From contig JAOUNK010000028.1 of the NCBI GenBank assembly GCA_029881015.1, positions 1-17,014 of the forward strand: a stretch of 17,014 bases of DNA. The letters are read 5' to 3'. Of this stretch, positions 7,741 through 14,663 are shown piece after piece (within the stretch, counting starts at the first letter, position 1; each line of letters starts with the position of its first letter). This stretch comes from Gammaproteobacteria bacterium. GTDB lineage: Bacteria; Pseudomonadota; Gammaproteobacteria; Steroidobacterales; Woeseiaceae. The position numbers were made by a program, and so were the translations under genes. The notes beneath the pieces are model-generated. The model searched no databases and was not told the origin of the DNA. It worked only from the letters and a program-made list of their open reading frames with translations.

Positions 7741-9239
7741 CTGACGCCGGGAAAATCATGAAACAGGTTTTCGGGGTCCCAGTGATTGCGGATGTCGCGT
7801 AACCGCTTCCAGTTCTCGGTACTGTAACAGGCCTTCACTCTATCCGGGTCGTTTGCAGCATTGATTTCATTGATGTAGTGGCCTACCGCGTGCTTATCGA
7901 GGCTTGAGCACATCCTGTTTAGCCAGGCGACGTTGGCATCGTCCGTGTCGCCATCGTTCCATACACCGTATATGCCGATGTAGGTGTTGCCTGCGGCTGA
8001 GAATGCGCCGTTGCCGTCGATAGCCGGTGCCAGCTTTGGCTGCACTACGACGTGTGAATGCCCGGCTGGCGCCTTCATGAACTCCGCCGCGATGCCGCGC
8101 ACCGCCTCCGCGCGATCATTGGTCCACGCGTTCTCCACTGCGAAACGGCCGAAGCCAAACCCGCGCCGCCAGTCCATGCTGTCGCTGAACAACTTTTCAA
8201 ACGATTCGGCCACAGCAGGCATACTAACTACGCTTTGATCGGCTGCCGGTATTGCTGCAATTGCGTCGAGCGTCGAGTGCGCGCCGTCCAGCGAATCCGC
8301 GTAAATCTGCGCGCGCACCGCAATCGCTTTGCGCATGTCTGGCGGTGCATCGGGCGGCGCCTGGGGGTTGTGTAGCATTAGCGCGAGCAGCTCTGTGTTT
8401 GCTGGAGACAACGCGACAATCTCGTCGAGCAAATCCAATGCAATGTCCAGCAGTGCGAGCGGAAAGACGTAGGTCGCCGAAAAAACGTTCGCGGGGCGAC
8501 GATAAGTTTTCAGGTGCAGTTCGGTGACCACTCCGGGCAGTGCGCCGCCCCCGCCGCGCATTGCCCATAGCAGATCGGGATGTGACTTCTCGCCAACGCG
8601 CAGGACTTCGCCCTCCGCGGTAACGACGGTTCCGCCCAGAATATTGTTGCAGGCCATGCCACCCCACTCGTCACCGTTCAGTCCGAGCCCGCCGCCGAGC
8701 GCGTATCCACCCAACGGAACGGTTGCGCAATGAGCGACCGGGAATGCCTGGTCGTGCTTCTCGAGTGCCGCCATAATGTCCCTTGCCCACATGGACGGGC
8801 CGATTCGGGCTGTGCCGGCATCGGGTTGAACGTCAACCTGTTTGAAATTTGCGAGATCAATGAGCATGCCTTCGTCGCGCAGGCTGGCGCCCCAGATGTT
8901 GTGCCCGCCAGAGCGCATACTGACTTTCATTCCCGCGCCACATGCAAAACGTACCGCGGCAGCCACATCGCCTGTATCGACAGGACGCAAGATCATCTCC
9001 GGAAACCGGTCGGGCTTTCGCATCTGCCAAACCATGCCCTGACGCCAGGATTCGTAAGCTGCGTCGCCCTTTTCAATGATCCGACCACGGAAGCCGTCAA
9101 TTCGCGCTCGTGGAGTGCTTCGTGGCGCTGTGGCGACACCGCCGGTATCGGTCCTGGAGCAGGCCGAAAGCCAGGCGGACCCGCTCGCCAGGCCGGCCAT
9201 TGAGGCGATCAGGATGTTGCGCCGGGAAATAGTTTTCAT
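7737..9239 (-). CDS. Tat-exported FAD-linked oxidase (berberine-bridge/PCMH type), predicted lipoprotein
   Basis: A 500-residue PCMH-type flavoprotein with a BBE C-terminus. The N-terminus MKTISRRNILIASMAG carries a twin-arginine signal (Arg6-Arg7) and a lipobox LSAC with Cys27, so export as a folded holoprotein and lipid anchoring are predicted. The FAD domain shows RSGGH with His113, and a later C-A-T-V-P-L-G-G motif with Cys171, which align with the two residues that link FAD covalently in bicovalent BBE-like enzymes. GGGLGLNGDEWGG and the C-terminal NHWDPENLFHDF also fit. ATG 9239 is chosen over upstream frame extensions because GGAG lies about 6 nt before it and it opens directly into the Tat signal. 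The gene diverges from the lipoprotein/cytochrome c operon. Substrate (alcohol, sugar or amine) is unknown. Confidence 0.92.
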   Translation of the reverse strand: MKTISRRNILIASMAGLASGSAWLSACSRTDTGGVATAPRSTPRARIDGFRGRIIEKGDAAYESWRQGMVWQMRKPDRFPEMILRPVDTGDVAAAVRFACGAGMKVSMRSGGHNIWGASLRDEGMLIDLANFKQVDVQPDAGTARIGPSMWARDIMAALEKHDQAFPVAHCATVPLGGYALGGGLGLNGDEWGGMACNNILGGTVVTAEGEVLRVGEKSHPDLLWAMRGGGGALPGVVTELHLKTYRRPANVFSATYVFPLALLDIALDLLDEIVALSPANTELLALMLHNPQAPPDAPPDMRKAIAVRAQIYADSLDGAHSTLDAIAAIPAADQSVVSMPAVAESFEKLFSDSMDWRRGFGFGRFAVENAWTNDRAEAVRGIAAEFMKAPAGHSHVVVQPKLAPAIDGNGAFSAAGNTYIGIYGVWNDGDTDDANVAWLNRMCSSLDKHAVGHYINEINAANDPDRVKACYSTENWKRLRDIRNHWDPENLFHDFPGVS

Positions 9240-9416
9240 CGTCTGCTCCGCCAGTGGCTCATGTATTGTAGCCAAAGCCGGGTGGGTTACATTATGAGAA
9301 TCGCCATGCGGGGATTTGCGATCGCTCCATTGCATAAACCCGTACACTCGGCGCATAAGCCGCGGACGTAGTCCGGGCCGTAGTATAGAAAACTGACGTT
9401 CTCGGGGGCGACGACA
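9240..9416. promoter_or_regulatory. Divergent intergenic promoter region between the BBE flavoprotein and the lipoprotein operon
   Basis: A 177-nt spacer between divergent genes must hold both promoters. On the minus strand TACAAT at 9270-9265 is a good -10 located about 26 nt before the flavoprotein ATG, but no good -35 lies at the right distance. On the plus strand a weak TTGCAT (9330-9335) and CATAAG (9354-9359) pair with an 18-nt spacer is possible, and TATAGA at 9384-9389 is another -10 candidate. No clear operator or terminator was seen. Exact sites are uncertain. Confidence 0.35.
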
Positions 9417-9917
9417 ATGACAGTGTTCAAACGGCGAGCGGCCGCCGCTGTACTGGCATCGATGCTAATCGCGGCGTGTGGCGACGAAAGAGGGACTACC
9501 GCCGGGCCGACAAATCTTGCTCACGACTTTCAGACTCGGTACATAGATCCCTATGTGGCCGGCGATGTTGAACTGTGGTTACAGGTTTTCGCCGATGATG
9601 CCGTGGCGCTTCACAACGGGTTGCCGGCGCTCGAAGGCAAACCAGCGATCCGCGGCTTTGGAAATGCCGTCGCGCAGAACTTTCGCATCGAACGGCTTGA
9701 TGCCACCGTGGACGAAATACGGCGCGATGGAAACTGGGCCTATACACGGGGTCATTTCATTGCGGATTTCGCAGCCCGGTCGACAACGGCACCGCCTGGC
9801 GTGGCGGGTGAGCGGCGTGGCAAGTTCCTGCTGATCTGGGAGCAGCAGCCAGGCGGAGAATGGCTCGTCATAACCGACATGGGCAACAGCATCGACTCTC
9901 CGTCGGAACAGGAATGA
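9417..9917 (+). CDS. Small NTF2/SnoaL-like lipoprotein
   Basis: A 166-residue protein. The N-terminal MTVFKRRAAAAVLASMLIAAC is a lipoprotein signal with lipobox I-A-A-C and acylated Cys21. The mature part resembles the NTF2/DUF4440 fold: a helix with VELWLQVFADDAVALH, the ALEGKPAIRGF motif, then alternating strands ending in WLVITDMGNS. Family members include ketosteroid-isomerase-like proteins and non-enzymatic binding proteins, so no reaction can be assigned. ATG 9417 is the first codon of the signal peptide. The stop overlaps the cytochrome ATG (ATGA, 4 nt), so the pair is probably co-translated and the protein may be a periplasmic partner of the cytochrome or of the divergent flavoprotein. 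Family assignment is moderate. Confidence 0.78.
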   Translation: MTVFKRRAAAAVLASMLIAACGDERGTTAGPTNLAHDFQTRYIDPYVAGDVELWLQVFADDAVALHNGLPALEGKPAIRGFGNAVAQNFRIERLDATVDEIRRDGNWAYTRGHFIADFAARSTTAPPGVAGERRGKFLLIWEQQPGGEWLVITDMGNSIDSPSEQE

Positions 9918-10531
9918 TGCGTCAATGCTGCCGATGGCTCGCTGCGCTGCTCGCTGCACTGGTGTTGTGCGGCGAAGCGGAGTCGAGCGAGGCCCTGTAT
10001 TTTCCCTGCCGGTCATGCCATGGCGACAATGGCGGTGGAAATGAAGCAATGGGCGCACCGGCTATTGCCGCGATGGATGCCAAGTACCTCGCTCGCCAGT
10101 TGCGGAATTTTCGCGACGGCAAGCGCGGCATGTCATTGGATGACCCGGAAGGCCGGCAGATGAACCTGATAATGACGATACTTACGGATGACGAGGAGAT
10201 CGATCAGCTCGCAAGGTTCGTAGAGGCCATGCCGCCAACCATGCCGTTGAGAACGCTGCCAGCGCCCGCGGCGGATGTCGCATCGCTGTACCAGGCTTGC
10301 GCCATCTGTCACGGCGCGGATGGGGAAGGTCGAGACGAGATGAATGCACCGGCACTGGCACGGCTGGATGACTGGTACATAAGCGCGCAGCTAAGAAAAT
10401 TTCGTGACGGTATTCGAGGCGCCGCGGCTGGCGACATGTTGGGTGCTCAGATGCGAGCCTCGGTTTCTAACTTGGACAACAGAAGCATGGACAAGCTTGC
10501 AGCGAGCATCGTGCGTCTCGCATCCGACTGA
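9914..10531 (+). CDS. Diheme cytochrome c (class I, c4-like) with signal peptide
   Basis: A 205-residue protein beginning MMRQCCRWLAALLAALVLC, a Sec signal, followed by two heme attachment motifs: CRSCH (Cys32, Cys35, His36) and CAICH (Cys129, Cys132, His133). Each half is built the same way (CxxCH-G, then LARQLRNFRDG or ISAQLRKFRDG, then a Met-containing segment such as GMSLDD / GDMLGAQM), which indicates an internal duplication and likely His/Met ligation, as in cytochrome c4. It would carry electrons in the periplasm. ATG 9914 (or 9917) is chosen because it starts the signal, and GGAA lies 5 nt upstream of 9914; a frame extension to 9860 is inside the lipoprotein gene. It may accept electrons from the exported BBE flavoprotein (inference). 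Confidence 0.92.
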   Translation: MMRQCCRWLAALLAALVLCGEAESSEALYFPCRSCHGDNGGGNEAMGAPAIAAMDAKYLARQLRNFRDGKRGMSLDDPEGRQMNLIMTILTDDEEIDQLARFVEAMPPTMPLRTLPAPAADVASLYQACAICHGADGEGRDEMNAPALARLDDWYISAQLRKFRDGIRGAAAGDMLGAQMRASVSNLDNRSMDKLAASIVRLASD

Positions 10532-10558
10532 AACGAACGATTCGAAGGTATTCTGAAA

Positions 10559-11647
10559 ATGAAAGTAACGGTAATCGGCGGTGGCCATGGTTGTTTCGCA
10601 GCGGCGGCAGAATTTGCAGAGAAGGGCCACGATGTTTGCTGGTGGCGCCGCGATGCTGCTGCGCACCGTGCAGTCAAGGATGCCGGCGGGCTGCAGGTCA
10701 AGGATCGCAACGGCTCCCGGCATGTGCCGATTAGCAACCTGACATCCGATCTCCGCGCGGCGGTTAGCGGCGCCGAGGTAATCGTCATTCCGTTGCCGGC
10801 GACCACGCACGAAGACCTGGCGGAGAAGATGGCGGGGCTATTTGAGTCCGGCCAGGTGGTGTATCTGCCGCCAGGTACATTCGGCAGCTACCTGTTCGCC
10901 AGGAAGTTGCAACAAGTTCAACCTGGCGTCGACGTCAGCTTCGCCGAGACCGGCACACTGCCGTACCTGGCGCGAAAACACGGCCCCGCGGAAGTCGTGG
11001 TCAGCGGCTATGCGACCCGACTGCCGACCGGAGTCTTTCCGGCAAGAAATTCTGAACATGCGTTCGCGGCACTCGAACAGGTGTACCCGGCCGTCGAACG
11101 CTGTGAAGATGCGCTCAGCGGCGCGCTGATGAACGCGGGCCCGATCATTCATCCACCGCTTATCCTGATGAATGCAGGCCCGCTGGAACACTTTGAGACA
11201 TGGGACATTCACAACGAGGGAACACAACCCTCAATCCGGCGAGTAACAGACAGTCTCGACCAGGAGCGAATCGATCTGCGCAAGACGTTGGGCTACAAGG
11301 CGCCGCATTTTCCGCTGAAAGACCACTATGCTCAGGAAGGTGATGAATGGATGTATGGCCGTGCAGCTCACGACGAACTGACCGACAGTGGTGACTGGCG
11401 CGAGGATATCGACCTTCGTACACATCGGTATATGCTTGAGGATACTGCGATCGGGTTATCGTTCTTCTCGTCCGTCGGTCGATGGGCCGGGCAACCGATG
11501 CACATTGCGGAAGGAATGCTTGCCATCGCCAGCGCAATCACCGGCACCAATCTCTACGCCAGCGGCCGTACTTTCGAATCGCTCGGCCTCGCGAACAAGT
11601 CGGTTGCCGAGGTCCAGGAGATCCTGCAGAAAGGGTACACGAACTAG
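10559..11647 (+). CDS. Octopine/nopaline (opine) dehydrogenase-family NAD(P) oxidoreductase
   Basis: A 362-residue protein. The N-terminal Rossmann fold has VIGGGHGCFAAA (5-16), typical of the family. The C-terminal helical domain (Pfam PF02317 type) is recognised from NAGPIIHPPLILMNAG with His198, the position of the conserved catalytic His, followed by RKTLGYKAPHF. Known members form or oxidise N-(1-carboxyalkyl) amino acids (opines) or related imines with NAD(P)H; many homologues are uncharacterised. ATG 10559 has GAAGG about 10 nt upstream and lies 27 nt after the cytochrome stop. The next gene starts 2 nt after its stop. The direction (imine reduction versus opine oxidation) cannot be told from sequence, but a catabolic context favours oxidation (inference). 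Confidence 0.88.
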   Translation: MKVTVIGGGHGCFAAAAEFAEKGHDVCWWRRDAAAHRAVKDAGGLQVKDRNGSRHVPISNLTSDLRAAVSGAEVIVIPLPATTHEDLAEKMAGLFESGQVVYLPPGTFGSYLFARKLQQVQPGVDVSFAETGTLPYLARKHGPAEVVVSGYATRLPTGVFPARNSEHAFAALEQVYPAVERCEDALSGALMNAGPIIHPPLILMNAGPLEHFETWDIHNEGTQPSIRRVTDSLDQERIDLRKTLGYKAPHFPLKDHYAQEGDEWMYGRAAHDELTDSGDWREDIDLRTHRYMLEDTAIGLSFFSSVGRWAGQPMHIAEGMLAIASAITGTNLYASGRTFESLGLANKSVAEVQEILQKGYTN

Positions 11648-11649
11648 CA

Positions 11650-12651
11650 ATGGCTGGTGAACGCATAGCCGTTGTCGGCGCCGGCAGGATGGGGCGGGGA
11701 ATCGCGCAATCGTATGCGCTTGCCGGCGCGGAGGTGCTGCTGGTTGACCTGAAAGAACGCGGTATCGAGGACTTTGAGGCTCTGACACAAGGCGTCCTCG
11801 CGGATATTTCGGCCGACCTCGAATTCGCGGTCGAGGCCGGCTATCTCGACGCGAATCAGATTGGCGCTATTCTTTCGCGTGTCCTAACTGTAACCGGAGA
11901 CTCGAGCGCTGTAGACGAAAGCCCCATCTCAATCGCCTACGAAGCTCTGCCAGAAACGCTCGAACTCAAACGACAGGCGTTCGACTGGGTCAACGAGCGA
12001 CTTTCGAAGCAGGTCGTCGTTGCATCGACGACATCGACGCTGGATGTCGATGAGCTCAGTGCCATGGTGAGTAATCCACAGCGTTTTCTGAATGCCCATT
12101 GGCTCAACCCGGCTCACCTGATGCCGCTTGTAGAAGTGGCTGTTGGCAAGACAACGACAGAGTCGGCTTACGAAACGGTCCGTGATTCGTTACAGGCGAT
12201 CGGCAAGGTACCGGTGCGCTGCACCGCGTCACCAGGATATATCGTGCCCCGAATTCAGGCGCTGGCCATGAACGAGGCCGCGAGGCTGGTTGAGGAAGGT
12301 GTCGCGACCGCGGAAGACATCGATACAGCAGTTCGGGTCGGGTTCGGACTACGATTCGCCGTGCTTGGGCTGCTCGAATTCATCGACTGGGGCGGCAACG
12401 ACATTTTGTATCATGCCTCCAGGCATATGTCGCGCACAATTGATGATGCACGGTACGCGACACCTGGCATCGTCGAGCAGAACATGAAATCGGGAAAGAA
12501 CGGATTACGCGAACGGGCCGGTTTCTATGCGTATGAGGACATGGACATTGAACAATATCGCAGGGACCGACTCGGTCGGTTTCTCGATCTTGTCGAATAT
12601 TCGGGTTTGTTGCCGGCTGGCTTAAGACGACGGAAGGACCAGAGCAGATGA
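11650..12651 (+). CDS. 3-hydroxyacyl-CoA dehydrogenase-family NAD oxidoreductase with altered active site
   Basis: A 333-residue protein. NAD fold GAGRMGRGIAQSYALAGAEVLLVD is at 10-33, and the 3HCDH C-domain follows. The catalytic dyad is kept: His150 in NAHWLNPAH and Glu162 in MPLVEVAVG. The expected Asn of the PGF-I-V-N-R motif is replaced by Pro200 (SPGYIVPRI). Human HAD has His158 and Asn208, 50 apart, and here His150 and Pro200 are also 50 apart. This suggests it may act on a hydroxy compound that is not a usual 3-hydroxyacyl-CoA, as do carnitine- or gulonate-type relatives. ATG 11650 is chosen because it opens directly into the NAD fold; frame extension upstream lies inside the opine gene. 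The stop overlaps the nitrilase start (ATGA). Confidence 0.86.
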   Translation: MAGERIAVVGAGRMGRGIAQSYALAGAEVLLVDLKERGIEDFEALTQGVLADISADLEFAVEAGYLDANQIGAILSRVLTVTGDSSAVDESPISIAYEALPETLELKRQAFDWVNERLSKQVVVASTTSTLDVDELSAMVSNPQRFLNAHWLNPAHLMPLVEVAVGKTTTESAYETVRDSLQAIGKVPVRCTASPGYIVPRIQALAMNEAARLVEEGVATAEDIDTAVRVGFGLRFAVLGLLEFIDWGGNDILYHASRHMSRTIDDARYATPGIVEQNMKSGKNGLRERAGFYAYEDMDIEQYRRDRLGRFLDLVEYSGLLPAGLRRRKDQSR

Positions 12652-13571
12652 GCAAGTTTATAGCAGCGGCCGTGCAGTGGACGCCGGTGGTGCACGACGC
12701 AAAACGCGGTGCGCAGAAAGCCTGCGAGGCGATTGCGGAGGCCGCCGGGAAGGGCGCAAGGCTGGTGGTGTTTCCGGAATTGTGGCTACAGGGATACCCG
12801 TATTATGCGGGCATCCAAATGAGCTCGCCGGTTTACCTTGCCTGGCGCGACGTCTATTACAATGCCGCGATTTCGGTCGACGGGCCGGAGATGGCGTCTA
12901 TCAGGAAAGCGGCAGCAAAACACAAGTGCTGTGTCGTGATGAGTGCACACGAGCGCGAAGGCGGGACGCTCTATAACTCGCAGATGTTTATCGCCGACGA
13001 CGGATCGCTGCTTGGTTGTCACCGCAAACTGATACCGACTCAGACAGAGAGGATGGTGCACGGCCGCGGCGACGGCTCGGACCTGGATGTCTACGAGACG
13101 TCAATCGGCCGGCTCGGCGGATTGTTGTGTTTCGAGCACCATATGGCACCGGCGCGATATGCATTGTGCACGCTACATTGCCAGGTACATGCCGCGGCAT
13201 GGCCCGGTTTCGAATTCCTGCATCCGATAGTCGATGCCAACTCGCGCCAACTTGCGGTCGAGAACGGTTGCTTCGTAATCGTTGCTCGCGACGTCCTTGA
13301 TCCGTCTCGAATCGCGGACGGTATGCCAGGCGTTGGTGACGAAGGCCATCACTGGGAAATGCACGGCGGCAGCGCAATCATCTCTCCCATGGGCGAGTAT
13401 ATCGTCGAGCCGGTTCTTGACAAGGAAACTATTATTACGGCGGAAATCGATCTCGCGGCTTGTTCTCTGTCGAAGTGGTTCGTGGACGGTGCCGGCCACT
13501 ATGCTCGGCCGGATGTCTTTCAATTGCGTTGGGACCGACGCCCGAAAAAGCCGCTGGAGCTGATTGAGTGA
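12648..13571 (+). CDS. Nitrilase (carbon-nitrogen hydrolase superfamily, branch 1-like)
   Basis: A 307-residue cytoplasmic C-N hydrolase with the Glu-Lys-Cys triad: Glu44 in VFPELWLQGYPY, Lys127 in HRKLIPT and Cys161 in LLCFEHHMAPARYAL. The segment HGRGDGSDLDVYET-GRLGGLLC is very close to the aliphatic/aromatic nitrilase pattern (W-GRGDG, then ICWEHYMPL), which favours nitrile hydrolysis to acid and ammonia over amidase or N-carbamoylase use. The W-to-F and Y-to-H changes around the Cys are unusual for a typical nitrilase. ATG 12648 has GGAAGGA with a 9-nt spacer and overlaps the previous stop. Its stop overlaps the GTG of the DUF2817 gene. Superfamily assignment is very strong, nitrile substrate moderate. 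Confidence 0.93.
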   Translation: MSKFIAAAVQWTPVVHDAKRGAQKACEAIAEAAGKGARLVVFPELWLQGYPYYAGIQMSSPVYLAWRDVYYNAAISVDGPEMASIRKAAAKHKCCVVMSAHEREGGTLYNSQMFIADDGSLLGCHRKLIPTQTERMVHGRGDGSDLDVYETSIGRLGGLLCFEHHMAPARYALCTLHCQVHAAAWPGFEFLHPIVDANSRQLAVENGCFVIVARDVLDPSRIADGMPGVGDEGHHWEMHGGSAIISPMGEYIVEPVLDKETIITAEIDLAACSLSKWFVDGAGHYARPDVFQLRWDRRPKKPLELIE

Positions 13572-14662
13572 CAAGCGCCGGAGTGCAAGCTTACTTTCGT
13601 GAGAATTTCGCGGATGCCAGAGAATTGTTCGTCTCGATTGCCGGAGATTCCGGCTTGCATGTCGCATCACATCAGCACCCTCTAGCTGGTCCGGATGGCG
13701 AAACATTGTCTACTGACGCCGTCACAATCGGCGAGCCGGATGCGGAAAACCTTGTCGTACTGATTTCCGGCACCCACGGTGTCGAGACGCTCTGCGGATC
13801 AGCGTGCCAGTCGCTGTACCTGGCAAAGCGCGAGTGGCAAAAGTTGCCGGTCAACACGACGGTTCTGATAATTCACGCTATCAACCCGTGGGGTGCGGCA
13901 CATATACGCAGGAATAACGAAGACAATGTCGACCTTGGGCGCAACTTCATGAATTTCGATGCACCGCTGCCAAAAAATGCGAAATACGAAGCGCTACGGG
14001 CTGCCATCGATTGTCCGGAGTTTCGTGGTGCGGAGCGGGATCGTGCCGACAATATCCATACCCGGTATATTGCAAGCAACAGCATCAATGACTACGTCGA
14101 TGCAATCATGGGCGGGCAGTACGAGTACTCAAACGGATTTGCGTACGGAGGTAATGCGCCGGTCTGGTCCAATCGACTGCTGAGGAATCTGCTGGCCCCC
14201 TACGCAAGGTCAGCACGGAAAGTCCGTGTTGTCGAGTATCACAGTGGACTTGGGCCGTACGGCTACGGGGCGGCGGTGACAATGCAGGTCAATGAGGACC
14301 TGCAGCGCGTGCAGTCAATATACGGACGCTGGGTCGATGCGCCGAACGATACGAGTGAAAAGCATAAGGAACGGTTTCACAAGGTCCAGGGTACGCCCTA
14401 CGACGGTATTCGGGAAACGCTTGCCGACGCGGAGCTAAGCGCAATCGTTGTCGAGTTCGGAACCTACCCGCCCTTCGAAAGCCTGCGAGCTTTGCTCGAC
14501 GATCATTGGTTGACGCAGAGTGGCGATCCGGCGTCCGCAATGGGCCGCGAGATCAAGCAGCGAATCCTTGAGTACCATTACCCTGCCGATCCTGACTGGA
14601 GGCAGGCAATCGCCGATCGTTCCGCGCAGATTATCGATCAGACCTTTCGCGGCCTGGGATGA
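13568..14662 (+). CDS. DUF2817 family zinc hydrolase (M14 carboxypeptidase-like)
   Basis: A 364-residue protein with the M14-like metal site: His70 and Glu73 in SGTHGVE, the third ligand His225 in VEYHSGLGPYG, and the catalytic Glu296 in VVEFGTYPP. An RRNNEDNVDLGRNF block (about 114-127) provides the Arg and Asn that bind a substrate carboxylate in the family. No signal peptide is seen, so it is probably cytoplasmic. It likely removes an acyl or carboxyl-bearing group from an amide substrate, as carboxypeptidases and succinylglutamate desuccinylases do. GTG 13568 is chosen because it overlaps the nitrilase stop (GTGA, 4 nt) with GGAG 8 nt upstream. The family is largely uncharacterised, so a specific reaction is not claimed. 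Confidence 0.85.
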   Translation: MTSAGVQAYFRENFADARELFVSIAGDSGLHVASHQHPLAGPDGETLSTDAVTIGEPDAENLVVLISGTHGVETLCGSACQSLYLAKREWQKLPVNTTVLIIHAINPWGAAHIRRNNEDNVDLGRNFMNFDAPLPKNAKYEALRAAIDCPEFRGAERDRADNIHTRYIASNSINDYVDAIMGGQYEYSNGFAYGGNAPVWSNRLLRNLLAPYARSARKVRVVEYHSGLGPYGYGAAVTMQVNEDLQRVQSIYGRWVDAPNDTSEKHKERFHKVQGTPYDGIRETLADAELSAIVVEFGTYPPFESLRALLDDHWLTQSGDPASAMGREIKQRILEYHYPADPDWRQAIADRSAQIIDQTFRGLG

Positions 14663-14663
14663 C

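Noticed and set aside
11482..11649. Upstream extension of the 3HCDH-like protein by 56 residues
   Set aside because: The extension lies in the opine-dehydrogenase gene and has no homology-like content; ATG 11650 opens directly on the NAD-binding fold.
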